From: Alphaproteobacteria bacterium | Lineage (GTDB): Bacteria; Pseudomonadota; Alphaproteobacteria; Reyranellales; Reyranellaceae | Reading direction: 5' to 3' | NCBI GenBank assembly: GCA_019635875.1 | Contig: JAHBYP010000013.1 | Coordinates: forward strand, 80,849 to 144,848 | Length of the DNA stretch: 64,000 bases | Shown: piece by piece, positions 1-7,618 of the stretch | Position numbering within the stretch: the stretch's first letter is position 1 | Layout: the number at the start of each line of letters is the position of its first letter | Translations under genes and position numbers: made by a program | Notes under the pieces: model-generated | Told to the model about the DNA's origin: nothing | The model's input: the letters and a program-made list of their open reading frames with translations, nothing else | The model's database searches: none

Positions 1-471
1 GTTGCGGAACGCCCACTCGGAGATCTTCGCCAGGCCGCCCTTGGCCGCGACGTCGGCGAAGATGGGGAACTGCAGGCCGCTGTCGGAGGCGTCGCCGACC
101 TTCTTCTGCAGGATGCCGAACAGCGACTCCGCGACGTTGGAACAGGTCGGGCCGACCGCGACGAAGGCGTCGGTCGACGCGATGCGGCGTACCACCGAGA
201 TGCCTTCCTCGGCGTTGCAGCGATCGTCGAGGAACTCGACGACAAGCTTCGCCTTGGTGTTGTCGCCCAGGGTGACGCCGCCCTTCTTGTTGATCTCCTC
301 GGCGGCGGCCTTCATGGCCGCCTCGCTGTTGATGCCGAACACGCGGACCACGCCGGACTTGGCGCCGAAGCCCGTGATCTTGACCGTGCGCTCCTGGGCC
401 GCGAGGCTCCCGGGCAGGGACAGCATCGAACCTGCGAGGAGTACGGCCAGCGCGGAATGCAGACGTCTCAT
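1..471 (-). CDS. Branched-chain amino acid ABC transporter substrate-binding protein (LivK-like), 3' part outside window
   Basis: Only the first 157 residues lie inside the window. Residues 1-25 form a Sec signal peptide (basic MRR start, hydrophobic core, cleavage after SLAA), so the product is periplasmic. The mature part reads like a type 1 periplasmic binding protein of the LivK family: a first beta strand followed by an INSEAAMKAAAEEIN helix, an LDDRCNAEEGI segment and a VGPTCSNV loop. Such proteins capture amino acids or related small carboxylates for a LivFGHM importer; the permease genes are not visible here. The ATG at 471 is preceded by a GGGAGG ribosome binding site. It is divergent from the Crp-type gene, with about 140 bp between them. 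The ligand cannot be told from the sequence. Confidence 0.85.
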   Translation of the reverse strand, partial: MRRLHSALAVLLAGSMLSLPGSLAAQERTVKITGFGAKSGVVRVFGINSEAAMKAAAEEINKKGGVTLGDNTKAKLVVEFLDDRCNAEEGISVVRRIASTDAFVAVGPTCSNVAESLFGILQKKVGDASDSGLQFPIFADVAAKGGLAKISEWAFRN

Positions 472-611
472 GGAGTCCTCCCTCAGTATGGCAGTGCTTG
501 TTCTTGGTCTTGCGACGCGGGAAGCATAGCATGCCCTGTTCCGCGTAGCATTGCGGCCGGCGGGCCGAACCACCATGCCTCCTCGATGATAGGATATCGT
601 GGTGACCTAGA

Positions 612-1346
612 ATGTCATCGAACCAACATTCGGGCCAAGCCGTTCCGGGCCCAGTCATCCCCGGCCAGGTCATGCGCTCGCTCGATGCCATGCTGGAGAG
701 AAACCGCTGGGCGCGCGACCTCGCCGCCGATCAGCTCCAGCGCGTGCGCGCCGCCATCGTCGTGCGCGACCTGGAGCCGGGCGGCCATGTCTGTCACCGG
801 GGCGACCCGGCGGACGCATGGCTCGGCGTGGTCGACGGCCTGGTCAAGCTGGGCAACGTGTCGCCCGAGGGCAAGTCGGTGACGTTCGCCGCGGTGCCGA
901 GCGGTTCGTGGTTCGGCGAGGGCTCCGTGCTCAAGCGCGAGGCCCGCAAGTACGATGTCGTGGCCCTGCGCCCGTCGCGCGTCGCGTTCATGCCGGAGGC
1001 GACCTTCTTCCAGCTTCTCGACACCAGCATCGCCTTCAATCGCTTCATTCTGATGCAGCTCAACGAGCGATTGGGCCAGTTCATGGCCGCGTTCGAGCAC
1101 GACCGACTGCTCGAGCCGGAGGCGCGCGTGGCCCACGCGCTGGCCAACATGTGCCATCCTGTCCTCTATCCGGGCCACGAACGCTCGATCGAGCTGTCGC
1201 AGGACGAGCTCGGCCGCCTCGTGGGAGCGTCGCGGCAACGCATCAGCCAGGCGCTCGGCGTGCTGCAGAAGGCCGGGCTGATCAAGGTCGAGTACAGGAT
1301 GATCATGGTCCTCGACATCGACGGTTTGCGCCGCTTCGGCGCCTGA
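612..1346 (+). CDS. Crp/Fnr family transcriptional regulator
   Basis: The 244-residue protein has the Crp/Fnr layout. A cyclic-nucleotide-binding-like beta roll covers about residues 40-135 (GGHVCHRGDPADAWLG, then a GSWFGEGS turn), followed by a dimerisation helix and a C-terminal winged helix (about 190-235) with ELSQDELGRLVGASRQRIS as recognition unit. The N-terminal cysteine cluster of FNR is missing, so it is unlikely to hold an iron-sulphur cluster. The effector is not predictable. The start is not secure: no strong ribosome binding site precedes 612, and an ATG at 672 (MRSLDAML) is an alternative. It sits alone, divergent from the binding-protein gene, which it may control. Confidence 0.88.
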   Translation: MSSNQHSGQAVPGPVIPGQVMRSLDAMLERNRWARDLAADQLQRVRAAIVVRDLEPGGHVCHRGDPADAWLGVVDGLVKLGNVSPEGKSVTFAAVPSGSWFGEGSVLKREARKYDVVALRPSRVAFMPEATFFQLLDTSIAFNRFILMQLNERLGQFMAAFEHDRLLEPEARVAHALANMCHPVLYPGHERSIELSQDELGRLVGASRQRISQALGVLQKAGLIKVEYRMIMVLDIDGLRRFGA

Positions 1347-1374
1347 GCCGATCCCGGCGGCAACCGGGGTCTTG

Positions 1375-1497
1375 CCTTCCCCCGGAGGGGGAAGGTGCCC
1401 GAAGGGCGGAAGGGGGATGTCGAAGACGGACAGCGGCGTCGTTGAGACATCCCCCTTCCATCGCGCTGCGCGCGCCACCTTCCCCCTCCGGGGGAAG
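1375..1497. repeat. Family A palindromic repeat, copy 1 (P arm left, Q arm right)
   Basis: Bounded by a 21-bp palindromic end (CCTTCCCCCGGAGGGGGAAGG) and its reverse complement. The left arm has the P hairpin GCCC-GAA-GGGC and the right arm the Q hairpin GCGC-TGC-GCGC. It lies between the regulator and the acyl-CoA synthetase and may end transcription of the regulator. Confidence 0.9.
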
Positions 1498-1650
1498 AGA
1501 AGTGCGAAATCCATAGCGATCGCCCCTGCGGCGGCGACCGGAAATGTCGTCAGCGGGACACTTCGGCCGACCGGCCTCTGCTAGCATCAGCCGAACAAGG
1601 CAGATCCCGCCGGCGTCGTGCGGACGGGACCATTCCGGAGGAGGAGAGAC

Positions 1651-3405
1651 ATGGCCAGAGCGAAAGCCATTCCGGGACGGCGAGCCGCCCGCAAGGCCGC
1701 GAAGCCCGCGGCGAAGCGGGCAGGGAGCTCCCGCAAGGCGGGCAGCATTTTCGCTAGCCTGCGGCCTGGCCGGGCGAACTTCGCCCCGCTCACGCCGGTC
1801 TCGTTCCTGGCGCGAACCGCCGCCATCCATCCCGACCGCTTGGCCGTCGTGCACGGCGCGCAGCGCTTCAGCTATCGCCAGCTCGAGGAGCGCGCCCGGC
1901 GGCTCGCCTCGGCGCTGGCCCGGCACGGCGTGCGCCCCGGCGATACCGTCTCGGCGATGCTGCCGAACGTGCCGGCGATGCTGGAGGCGCATTTCGGCGT
2001 CCCGATGGCCGGCGCCGTGCTCAACGCCATCAACACGCGGCTCGATGCCGCGACCGTGGCCTATATCCTGGAACACGGCGAGGCCAAGGTGCTGATCACC
2101 GACCGCGAATATGCCGCCCAGGTCGGCCCGGCGCTCGCCCGCCTCAAGCGGCCGCCGCTGGTCGTCGACGTCGACGACCCGCTCTACAGCGGGCCCGGCA
2201 ATCGGCTCGGACGGATCGAGTACGAGGACTTCATCGCGTCCGGCGATCCGGCCTTCGTCGACCGGCCGGTGCTCGATGAATCGGGCCCGCTGGCGCTCAA
2301 CTACACGTCCGGCACCACCGGCAATCCCAAGGGCGTGGTCTACCACCACCGCGGCACGTTCCTCGAGGCGGTCGGCAACACGATGGCGTGGCCGCTGCCG
2401 CCGAAGCCGGTCTATCTGTGGACCCTGCCGATGTTCCACTGCAACGGCTGGTGCTTCCCGTGGTCGGTGACCGCCATGGGCGGCACGCATGTCTGCCTGC
2501 GCCGGGTCGATCCCGCCCTGATCTTCGCGATGATCGTCGAGCACGGCGTGACGCATATGTGCGGCGCGCCGACCGTGCTCGGCATGCTGGTGGGCGCGCC
2601 CGCCGAGCAGCGCCGCCGCTTCGACCACATCGTCGACATCCAGACCGGCGGCTCGCCGCCGCCCGCCAAGGTCATCAAGGCGATGGAGGAGCTCGGCTTC
2701 CGCGTCACCCACATCTACGGCATGACCGAGCTGCAGGGTCCGTCGACGCTCTGCGTGCCGCAGGACCGCTGGGCCGATCTGCCGCTTGAGGAGCGCGCCG
2801 CGTTCAGCGCCCGGCAGGGCGTGCGCTATCCGGTCGTCGAGGCGCAGATGGTGGCCGACCCCAAGACGCTCGAGCCCGTGGCGCGCGACGGTGCGAGCGT
2901 CGGCGAGATCATGGTGCGCGGCAACACCGTGATGCTCGGCTATCTCAAGCAGCCCAAGGCGACCGCCGAGGCGTTCCGCGGCGGCTGGATGCACACCGGC
3001 GATCTCGCCGTCGAGCATCCGGACGGCTACGTCGAGATCAAGGATCGCGCCAAGGACATCATCATCTCCGGCGGCGAGAACATCTCGAGCGTGGAAGTCG
3101 AGATCGCGCTCTACAAGCACCCCGCGGTGGCGCTCGCCGCCGTGGTCGCCAAGCCCGACGAGAAGTGGGGCGAGACGCCGTGCGCTTTCGTCCAGCTCAA
3201 GCCCGGCGCCGAGGCGAGCGCCGCGGAGATCATCGCGTTCTGCCGCGATCAGCTGGCGCACTACAAGGCGCCGAAATCGGTGGTGTTCGGCACCCTGCCG
3301 ACCACCGCCACCGGCAAGATCCAGAAGTTCGTGCTGCGCGAGCAGGTGCGCGCCGCCGCAAGGCCCGCCGGTGGCATGCGGGCCGCGGCTGGTCCTGCCC
3401 GATGA
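1651..3405 (+). CDS. Acyl-CoA synthetase (AMP-forming, ANL superfamily)
   Basis: This 584-residue enzyme should activate a carboxylic acid to its acyl-CoA through an acyl-adenylate. The P-loop-like motif YTSGTTGNPKG begins at residue 218, the YGMTE adenylate motif follows, then HTGDLA, the KDRAKDIIISGGENIS hinge, and the catalytic lysine in TATGKIQK (K556). The overall sequence is closest by eye to medium-chain or methylmercaptopropionate-type ligases, but the acid is not predictable. The ATG at 1651 is chosen because a GGAGGAGGAG ribosome binding site ends six bases before it; the ORF is open to 1618. The first ~32 residues are a lysine/arginine/alanine-rich extension not usual for the family. 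Convergent with the lipoprotein gene. Confidence 0.92.
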   Translation: MARAKAIPGRRAARKAAKPAAKRAGSSRKAGSIFASLRPGRANFAPLTPVSFLARTAAIHPDRLAVVHGAQRFSYRQLEERARRLASALARHGVRPGDTVSAMLPNVPAMLEAHFGVPMAGAVLNAINTRLDAATVAYILEHGEAKVLITDREYAAQVGPALARLKRPPLVVDVDDPLYSGPGNRLGRIEYEDFIASGDPAFVDRPVLDESGPLALNYTSGTTGNPKGVVYHHRGTFLEAVGNTMAWPLPPKPVYLWTLPMFHCNGWCFPWSVTAMGGTHVCLRRVDPALIFAMIVEHGVTHMCGAPTVLGMLVGAPAEQRRRFDHIVDIQTGGSPPPAKVIKAMEELGFRVTHIYGMTELQGPSTLCVPQDRWADLPLEERAAFSARQGVRYPVVEAQMVADPKTLEPVARDGASVGEIMVRGNTVMLGYLKQPKATAEAFRGGWMHTGDLAVEHPDGYVEIKDRAKDIIISGGENISSVEVEIALYKHPAVALAAVVAKPDEKWGETPCAFVQLKPGAEASAAEIIAFCRDQLAHYKAPKSVVFGTLPTTATGKIQKFVLREQVRAAARPAGGMRAAAGPAR

Positions 3406-3418
3406 GGTGAGGGGGCAT

Positions 3419-4045
3419 TCAGCGACGCAGCTTCCAGTCGGCGATCAGGCCGTCGCCTTCGACCTCGGCGCCCATCTCGCGCAGCCAGCCGGCGAGGACG
3501 CGGTTCGAGCTGTGCGCTTCCGTGTAGGGCACCGGGTGCGGAAAGAAGTCGAGATCGACATTCCGGTTGGTGAGCATGCGGGCGCGGCCGGCCTCGGCGA
3601 TGCCGTCGAGCTTGTCGACCAGACGCTGCGCCGCCGCGGCGTCGACCTCGAGCAGCAGCATGTCCTCGATCGTCACGCGGACCTGCCGGCGCAGCGTCTC
3701 CGCCGTGAGCGGCCCGGCCATCACCCGACGGCCGAGCGCGGCTGGCGTCTCCCGGAACAGCGCCGCATAGCCCCCGGCCGCACCCGTCATGCCTTCCGCG
3801 TACCAGCGCCAATCGCCATAGGCGTAGCGCACCATGCGGCCGTCGGGCAGGCCGACGACGAGGCTGGAGTGGCGGCCGTGGTCGAGGACCGCCACCGGCG
3901 CGCGGGCCGCCGCAGGCACGAGCGGCGGCGGCGCCACGACATAGGTGGTGGCGCAGGCGGCGAGCATGGTTAGAGCCGCCAGCGCTACGACCTGCCGGAG
4001 ACGTCCCAGCCGGGCAAGGATCAGGCGTGGTGACACGGCTCGCAT
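3419..4045 (-). CDS. Putative lipoprotein, weak resemblance to DUF2459
   Basis: A 208-residue protein with a basic N-terminus, a hydrophobic stretch and a lipobox LAAC about residue 35, so it is probably lipid-anchored to a membrane. The body has a VAVLDHGRHSSLVVGLPDG segment and a YAYGDWRWYAEG segment that recall the DUF2459 (TIGR02117) family of uncharacterised proteobacterial lipoproteins, but I am not sure of this. The ATG at 4045 is preferred; a GTG at 4093 in frame would add 16 residues before the basic region. No function is proposed. Its stop is 13 bp from the stop of the acyl-CoA synthetase on the other strand. Confidence 0.65.
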   Translation of the reverse strand: MRAVSPRLILARLGRLRQVVALAALTMLAACATTYVVAPPPLVPAAARAPVAVLDHGRHSSLVVGLPDGRMVRYAYGDWRWYAEGMTGAAGGYAALFRETPAALGRRVMAGPLTAETLRRQVRVTIEDMLLLEVDAAAAQRLVDKLDGIAEAGRARMLTNRNVDLDFFPHPVPYTEAHSSNRVLAGWLREMGAEVEGDGLIADWKLRR

Positions 4046-4135
4046 CGATCGCCCTGGGATTGACCTTCCGCCGCTGTCTTGCGCCCTGCACACAAGTGAA
4101 TCAAGGGTGCCGGGAGCCGTGGGAGGACAATCGTT

Positions 4136-4843
4136 TCAGGCCAGGTGCAGTGTCGCCAGTGCCAGTGGCACGCAGCCGGCCGCGGCGTGCGGCAGTCGCG
4201 GCCAGAACCGCTCCGCCAGCGTGACCAGCGCGACGAGGAGCATGGCGGCGGGATGATGGCCGGCGAGCACGAGCGCGACCATCAGCGGACCGCATGTCAT
4301 GACGCAGGCGCGGCCGTGGAAGAGGCCGAAGGCGAGGCACGATCGACGGCCTGCGTGTCCGCCGGGCGCCACGGGCAGAATGCGGTGGCATCGACGCAGC
4401 GTCGCGCGTCGCGCCGGTGTCCAGTGCCACGCCGCCGCGATGAGGAAGGCCACCATCGCTGCAGGTCGCGAGTCCTCGGCCAGCCATGCGAGCGCGCCGC
4501 AGGCCACGCCGGCGACCAGCCACGGCGCGAGATAGCCCAGGGCGAACCAGCCCATGGCGCGGTGCCGTTCGGGCCACAGGCTGCGCCAGGCGACATGGCG
4601 CGCCATCGGCAGGGCCAGCGGCAGCATCATCGCCGCGATCATCGCCAGCCAATGCGCGAGGAAGCCAAGCCCGGCGATGAATCGGCTGTCGTCGGACGCG
4701 CCCATCGCCCGGCACAGCGCGGCGAACCCGCCGGGCGTCGCCGTCAGCACGACCGCCCAGCCGGCAATGGCGAACGCGGCCAGCCACCATTGCGGATGGC
4801 GCCACGTCAGCTCGCGCGGGCGCAATGGGACCAGCGCGCTCAC
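4136..4843 (-). CDS. DUF2182 integral membrane protein, probable metal-binding
   Basis: The 235-residue protein has several hydrophobic helices and the family signature HWLAMIAAMMLPLALPM about residues 63-80, plus histidine and cysteine residues near the membrane (CHRIL, FGLFHGRACVMTCGP). DUF2182 proteins are annotated as predicted metal-binding membrane proteins; a firm role is not established. The start is a GTG whose bases overlap the TGA of the tyrosinase gene (GTGA, 4840-4843), so translation is probably coupled. This context suggests a role in handling copper for the tyrosinase, which is inference only. Confidence 0.8.
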   Translation of the reverse strand: MSALVPLRPRELTWRHPQWWLAAFAIAGWAVVLTATPGGFAALCRAMGASDDSRFIAGLGFLAHWLAMIAAMMLPLALPMARHVAWRSLWPERHRAMGWFALGYLAPWLVAGVACGALAWLAEDSRPAAMVAFLIAAAWHWTPARRATLRRCHRILPVAPGGHAGRRSCLAFGLFHGRACVMTCGPLMVALVLAGHHPAAMLLVALVTLAERFWPRLPHAAAGCVPLALATLHLA

Positions 4844-6309
4844 TCGTAGTGGACGCTGACGCTGCCGACCTGCAGACCGACATCGGCGCCGAGATGGTCG
4901 CGCGCGACGAACGACAGGTCGAGCCGCGCCGGATTCCAGCGTCCCTCGGCCTTCAGCCGCTCGACCAGGGCGCTGATGTCGAGCACGTAGGACAGGCCGG
5001 AGCCGCCATGCGCCGATTCCTCGACGCTGGCGCTCTCGACGCCGAACATCGGCAGGGTGCCGGCGAGGTCCTCCTCGCGCGGCTCGCCGGCGGCGGTGCC
5101 GAGATAGACCTTGATGCGCGCCGCCGGGCGCTTGGCCGTGATGTTGGAGAGGTTGAGATAGACGCGCTGCGGGCCGGCGCGCATCGACTCCAGCGCCGGC
5201 CCGGCGGGCCGCGCCAGCTCGATGCCGACCTGCGTCTTAGCCGACGACAGGGGAATGGGGGCCTTGGTGGCCCCGACCAGCTCGGCCATGGCGCTCTCTC
5301 TCGTCCTGAGCGACTCAAACTCGCGGCCCGTCGGCCCGGCGACGATCACCGGCAGCGGATCGGCGACGCTGTCGTAGGCGTAGTGGAAGGGCTCCGCCCT
5401 GCTGTCCAGCACGTCGGCCGGCGCATATGTCTTCTCCGCGCCGGTGTGGTCGCGGAACTGGAAGCGTGCGCCCGTGGCGTTGAGCCAGTCAAGGCTGGTC
5501 GGATTGCCCGCGCTGGCGGCGCGGCCGAGCCAGACCTCCCACAGCCGGTCGATATTGGCGTGGTGCATCCAGAACACCGGATCGAGCCCGGCGGTCTCGA
5601 ACTGGCTCATCAGCCCGGCGCCGCTGGCGTCGAAGCCGCCGACCGCGACATGGACGTTGCCGTGCGGCGTGCGCTCCAGGCTGCCGGTGGGGCCGCCGCC
5701 ATGGTTGAACAGCGTGCTCGGCCCGCCGAAGGCCGGCGCGCCGGAGGCCGGGTCGAGCGTGAAGCTGGCGTCGCGCAGGCAGTCGAGGCTGACGTCGGAA
5801 TCGTCGAGGCCGACGCTGCCGTCGGGCGCGACGCCCATGCGGAAGCGCTGGTCGAGGCGCAGCGGATTGGCCGCGCCGTCGGGCAGCGTAGCGGCCATGA
5901 ACGCCGGCGGCAGGCTGCGCGCGTCGGGGTTGCTGGCGTCGCTGTAGTTCCAGTAGGGCAGCGCCCAGTCGGCCGGGCCGCCGAGCTGCCCGATCGCGTC
6001 GATCAGCATGCGCTCCCAGATGCCGAGATAGACGCGATGCCACGGCAGGAAGAACCAGCTGCTGTGCTGGCACTGGTTCCAGTAGCGCCTCATCTCGGCG
6101 TTGGACGGCAGCGCCTCGCCCGGCTGGCGGTAGGGGTCGACGCTGGGATGATAGCCGTGGATCGCCGCCTGGTAGCGCCAGCCCAGCGGATCGGTGATCG
6201 GCCGCGCCTGCATCGCTGTGATGCCGCGGGCGTACCATTCGAGCACCGGATCCCAGGGCTGCTGCAGCGACCAGACATCGCGCCGCGTGCGCACGGTACC
6301 GTTGCCCAT
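4840..6309 (-). CDS. Tyrosinase / polyphenol oxidase family protein, plant-type
   Basis: The 489-residue protein should oxidise phenols to quinones at a type 3 dicopper site. CuA ligands are likely H51 or H54, H82 and H91 (QHSSWFFLPWHRVYL). CuB ligands are likely H216, H220 and H249/H250 (HGNVHVAVGG and DPVFWMHHANIDRLW). After the catalytic part come segments like the DWL and KFDV domains of plant polyphenol oxidases: LDWL, then FRDHTG and DVLD, and a C-terminal beta-rich block, which may be the lid that keeps the enzyme latent. No signal peptide is visible. The ATG at 6309 has a GGGGAGAG ribosome binding site; the ORF is open upstream to 6408. Coupled to the DUF2182 gene downstream. Confidence 0.92.
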   Translation of the reverse strand: MGNGTVRTRRDVWSLQQPWDPVLEWYARGITAMQARPITDPLGWRYQAAIHGYHPSVDPYRQPGEALPSNAEMRRYWNQCQHSSWFFLPWHRVYLGIWERMLIDAIGQLGGPADWALPYWNYSDASNPDARSLPPAFMAATLPDGAANPLRLDQRFRMGVAPDGSVGLDDSDVSLDCLRDASFTLDPASGAPAFGGPSTLFNHGGGPTGSLERTPHGNVHVAVGGFDASGAGLMSQFETAGLDPVFWMHHANIDRLWEVWLGRAASAGNPTSLDWLNATGARFQFRDHTGAEKTYAPADVLDSRAEPFHYAYDSVADPLPVIVAGPTGREFESLRTRESAMAELVGATKAPIPLSSAKTQVGIELARPAGPALESMRAGPQRVYLNLSNITAKRPAARIKVYLGTAAGEPREEDLAGTLPMFGVESASVEESAHGGSGLSYVLDISALVERLKAEGRWNPARLDLSFVARDHLGADVGLQVGSVSVHYE

Positions 6310-6403
6310 CGTGCTCTCCCCTGCAAAGGCCGCGGCAGCACTATCGTCAAAATGGCGCAACCTGTCGACGCTGCAGACATTGCGCGGGGGGTGCAGTTGT
6401 TCC

Positions 6404-6427
6404 GTCATCCCGAGCGTAGCGAGGGAA
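6404..6427. repeat. Family C half-element
   Basis: One arm of the family C palindrome (GTCATCCCGAGCGTAGCGAG), without its partner arm. It lies between the cupin gene and the tyrosinase gene. The complete element is at 42559-42623. Confidence 0.7.
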
Positions 6428-6462
6428 GACAGGTGCGTTTGCTTGGCCGCGCGTCGCTGCCG

Positions 6463-6885
6463 TCAGAGGTCCGTGCGCTCCTGCTCGACCGCCTTGCGCT
6501 CGGCCATGTTGAAGCGCTTGTCGTAGATCGGCCGGCCGCCGGTGGTCGGGCCGGGATACTGCACGATCAGCATCGTGCCGCCGGTCGCGGTGCGCAGCTC
6601 CTCCTCGTAGTGCGGATCGGGATGCCAGATCATCGTGCCCGGCCCGTAATCCCTGCCGCCGATATGGAAGGTGCCGTCGAGCACGTACCAGACCTGCGCG
6701 AAGTCGTGGCGATGCAGCGGATGCCAGCCGCCCGGCTCGAGCTTCAGCAGGCCAGCGTTGGGCTCGGTGGGATTGTCCGGCCGGGGATGGAACAGCATCT
6801 TGCCGGTCTCGCCGGGCCAGCGGATCGTCTCCCACTCGATGTCGTCGACATGCCGCGCGATGGGCGCCTGATGGGTCTCGCTCAT
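6463..6885 (-). CDS. Cupin domain protein
   Basis: A 140-residue single-domain cupin. Motif 1 is GGWHPLHRHDFAQVWYVLDG, with the usual two histidines, an acidic residue and a glutamine position; motif 2 is weaker (WHPDPHYEEELR). It should form a small beta barrel that holds a metal or binds a small molecule; catalytic or sensing roles are both possible. The ATG at 6885 has a GGAGGAG ribosome binding site and overlaps the stop of the upstream XRE-cupin regulator (ATGA, 6882-6885), so the two are translated together. This points to a shared pathway with the regulator, and perhaps with the divergent amidohydrolase. Confidence 0.82.
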   Translation of the reverse strand: MSETHQAPIARHVDDIEWETIRWPGETGKMLFHPRPDNPTEPNAGLLKLEPGGWHPLHRHDFAQVWYVLDGTFHIGGRDYGPGTMIWHPDPHYEEELRTATGGTMLIVQYPGPTTGGRPIYDKRFNMAERKAVEQERTDL

Positions 6886-7538
6886 GCTCTCCTCCTCGCC
6901 GACAGGTTGGTCGCGGGCCTGATGTCGCGCAGCGCGCGGAACGCCGGCGGCGCCTGCGTCGCGGCGCCGCTCAAGGTGTGCACCATCAAGAGATGCGCCG
7001 GCGCGTTGCCCAGCGCGCGACCCATATGCGGGATCGCGGCGTCGAAATGCAGCGTGTCGCCCGGCGCCATCTCCAGAAGCTCGCGGCCGAGATGGAACTC
7101 GAGCCGGCCCTGCGTGAGCTCGAGGAACTCCTCGCCCTCGTGCGACACCAGCTCGATCGCCTTGCGCGGGCTGGCGGGAAAGACCAGCTCGAAGGCATCC
7201 AGCCGCGCGCCGCGCAGATCGCCGCCCAGCCGACGCCAGGCATAGCCGGCCGGGCTGCGCAGCCAATTCGCAGCCGGGTCGGCGGCACGGCGCAGCACGT
7301 AGCGCGGCGTCTCGGCGCCGATATCCTCGAACAGGGCGGCGAGCGGCTGACCCAGCGCGCTCGCCAGGCCGATCAGGTTGCCGATCGAGGCGTTGGCCGC
7401 GCCGCGTTCCAGCCGCGACAGGAAGGCGACCGACAGGCCGGCCGCCGCGGCGACATGCTCGAGCGTGCGGCCCTGCCGCTGCCGCGCGCCGCGCAGGCGC
7501 GCGCCGATGGTTAGGGCGAGTTCGGTATCCGATGGCAT
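6882..7538 (-). CDS. XRE-family transcriptional regulator with C-terminal cupin sensor
   Basis: The 218-residue protein joins an N-terminal helix-turn-helix (residues about 10-65; GRTLEHVAAAAGLSVAFLSRLERG) to a C-terminal cupin (about 110-190; VSHEGEEFLELTQGRLEFHLG). This is the MerR/PuuR-like XRE-cupin design in which the cupin senses a small molecule and the HTH binds the local promoter. The ATG at 7538 is preferred; the ORF is open to 7601. It is divergent from the amidohydrolase gene at 7619, and the space between them holds two palindromes suited to be its operator. The cupin gene downstream is coupled to it. Confidence 0.88.
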   Translation of the reverse strand: MPSDTELALTIGARLRGARQRQGRTLEHVAAAAGLSVAFLSRLERGAANASIGNLIGLASALGQPLAALFEDIGAETPRYVLRRAADPAANWLRSPAGYAWRRLGGDLRGARLDAFELVFPASPRKAIELVSHEGEEFLELTQGRLEFHLGRELLEMAPGDTLHFDAAIPHMGRALGNAPAHLLMVHTLSGAATQAPPAFRALRDIRPATNLSARRRA

Positions 7539-7570
7539 GACGCGGAGGCTAATCCAGGATTGTCCACAAT

Positions 7571-7596
7571 GCAAACTAGTTTGCACAGTGTGCAAA
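7571..7596. promoter_or_regulatory. Overlapping palindromes, candidate operator of the XRE-cupin regulator
   Basis: A 14-bp perfect palindrome GCAAACTAGTTTGC (7571-7584) overlaps a 17-bp palindrome TTTGCACAGTGTGCAAA (7580-7596, single central base). A further GTTTGCA half-site follows at 7613-7619, at the start of the amidohydrolase gene. The site lies between two divergent genes, as expected for an autoregulated operator. Confidence 0.65.
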
Positions 7597-7618
7597 CGCA
7601 CGATGGTGCGCCGTTTGC

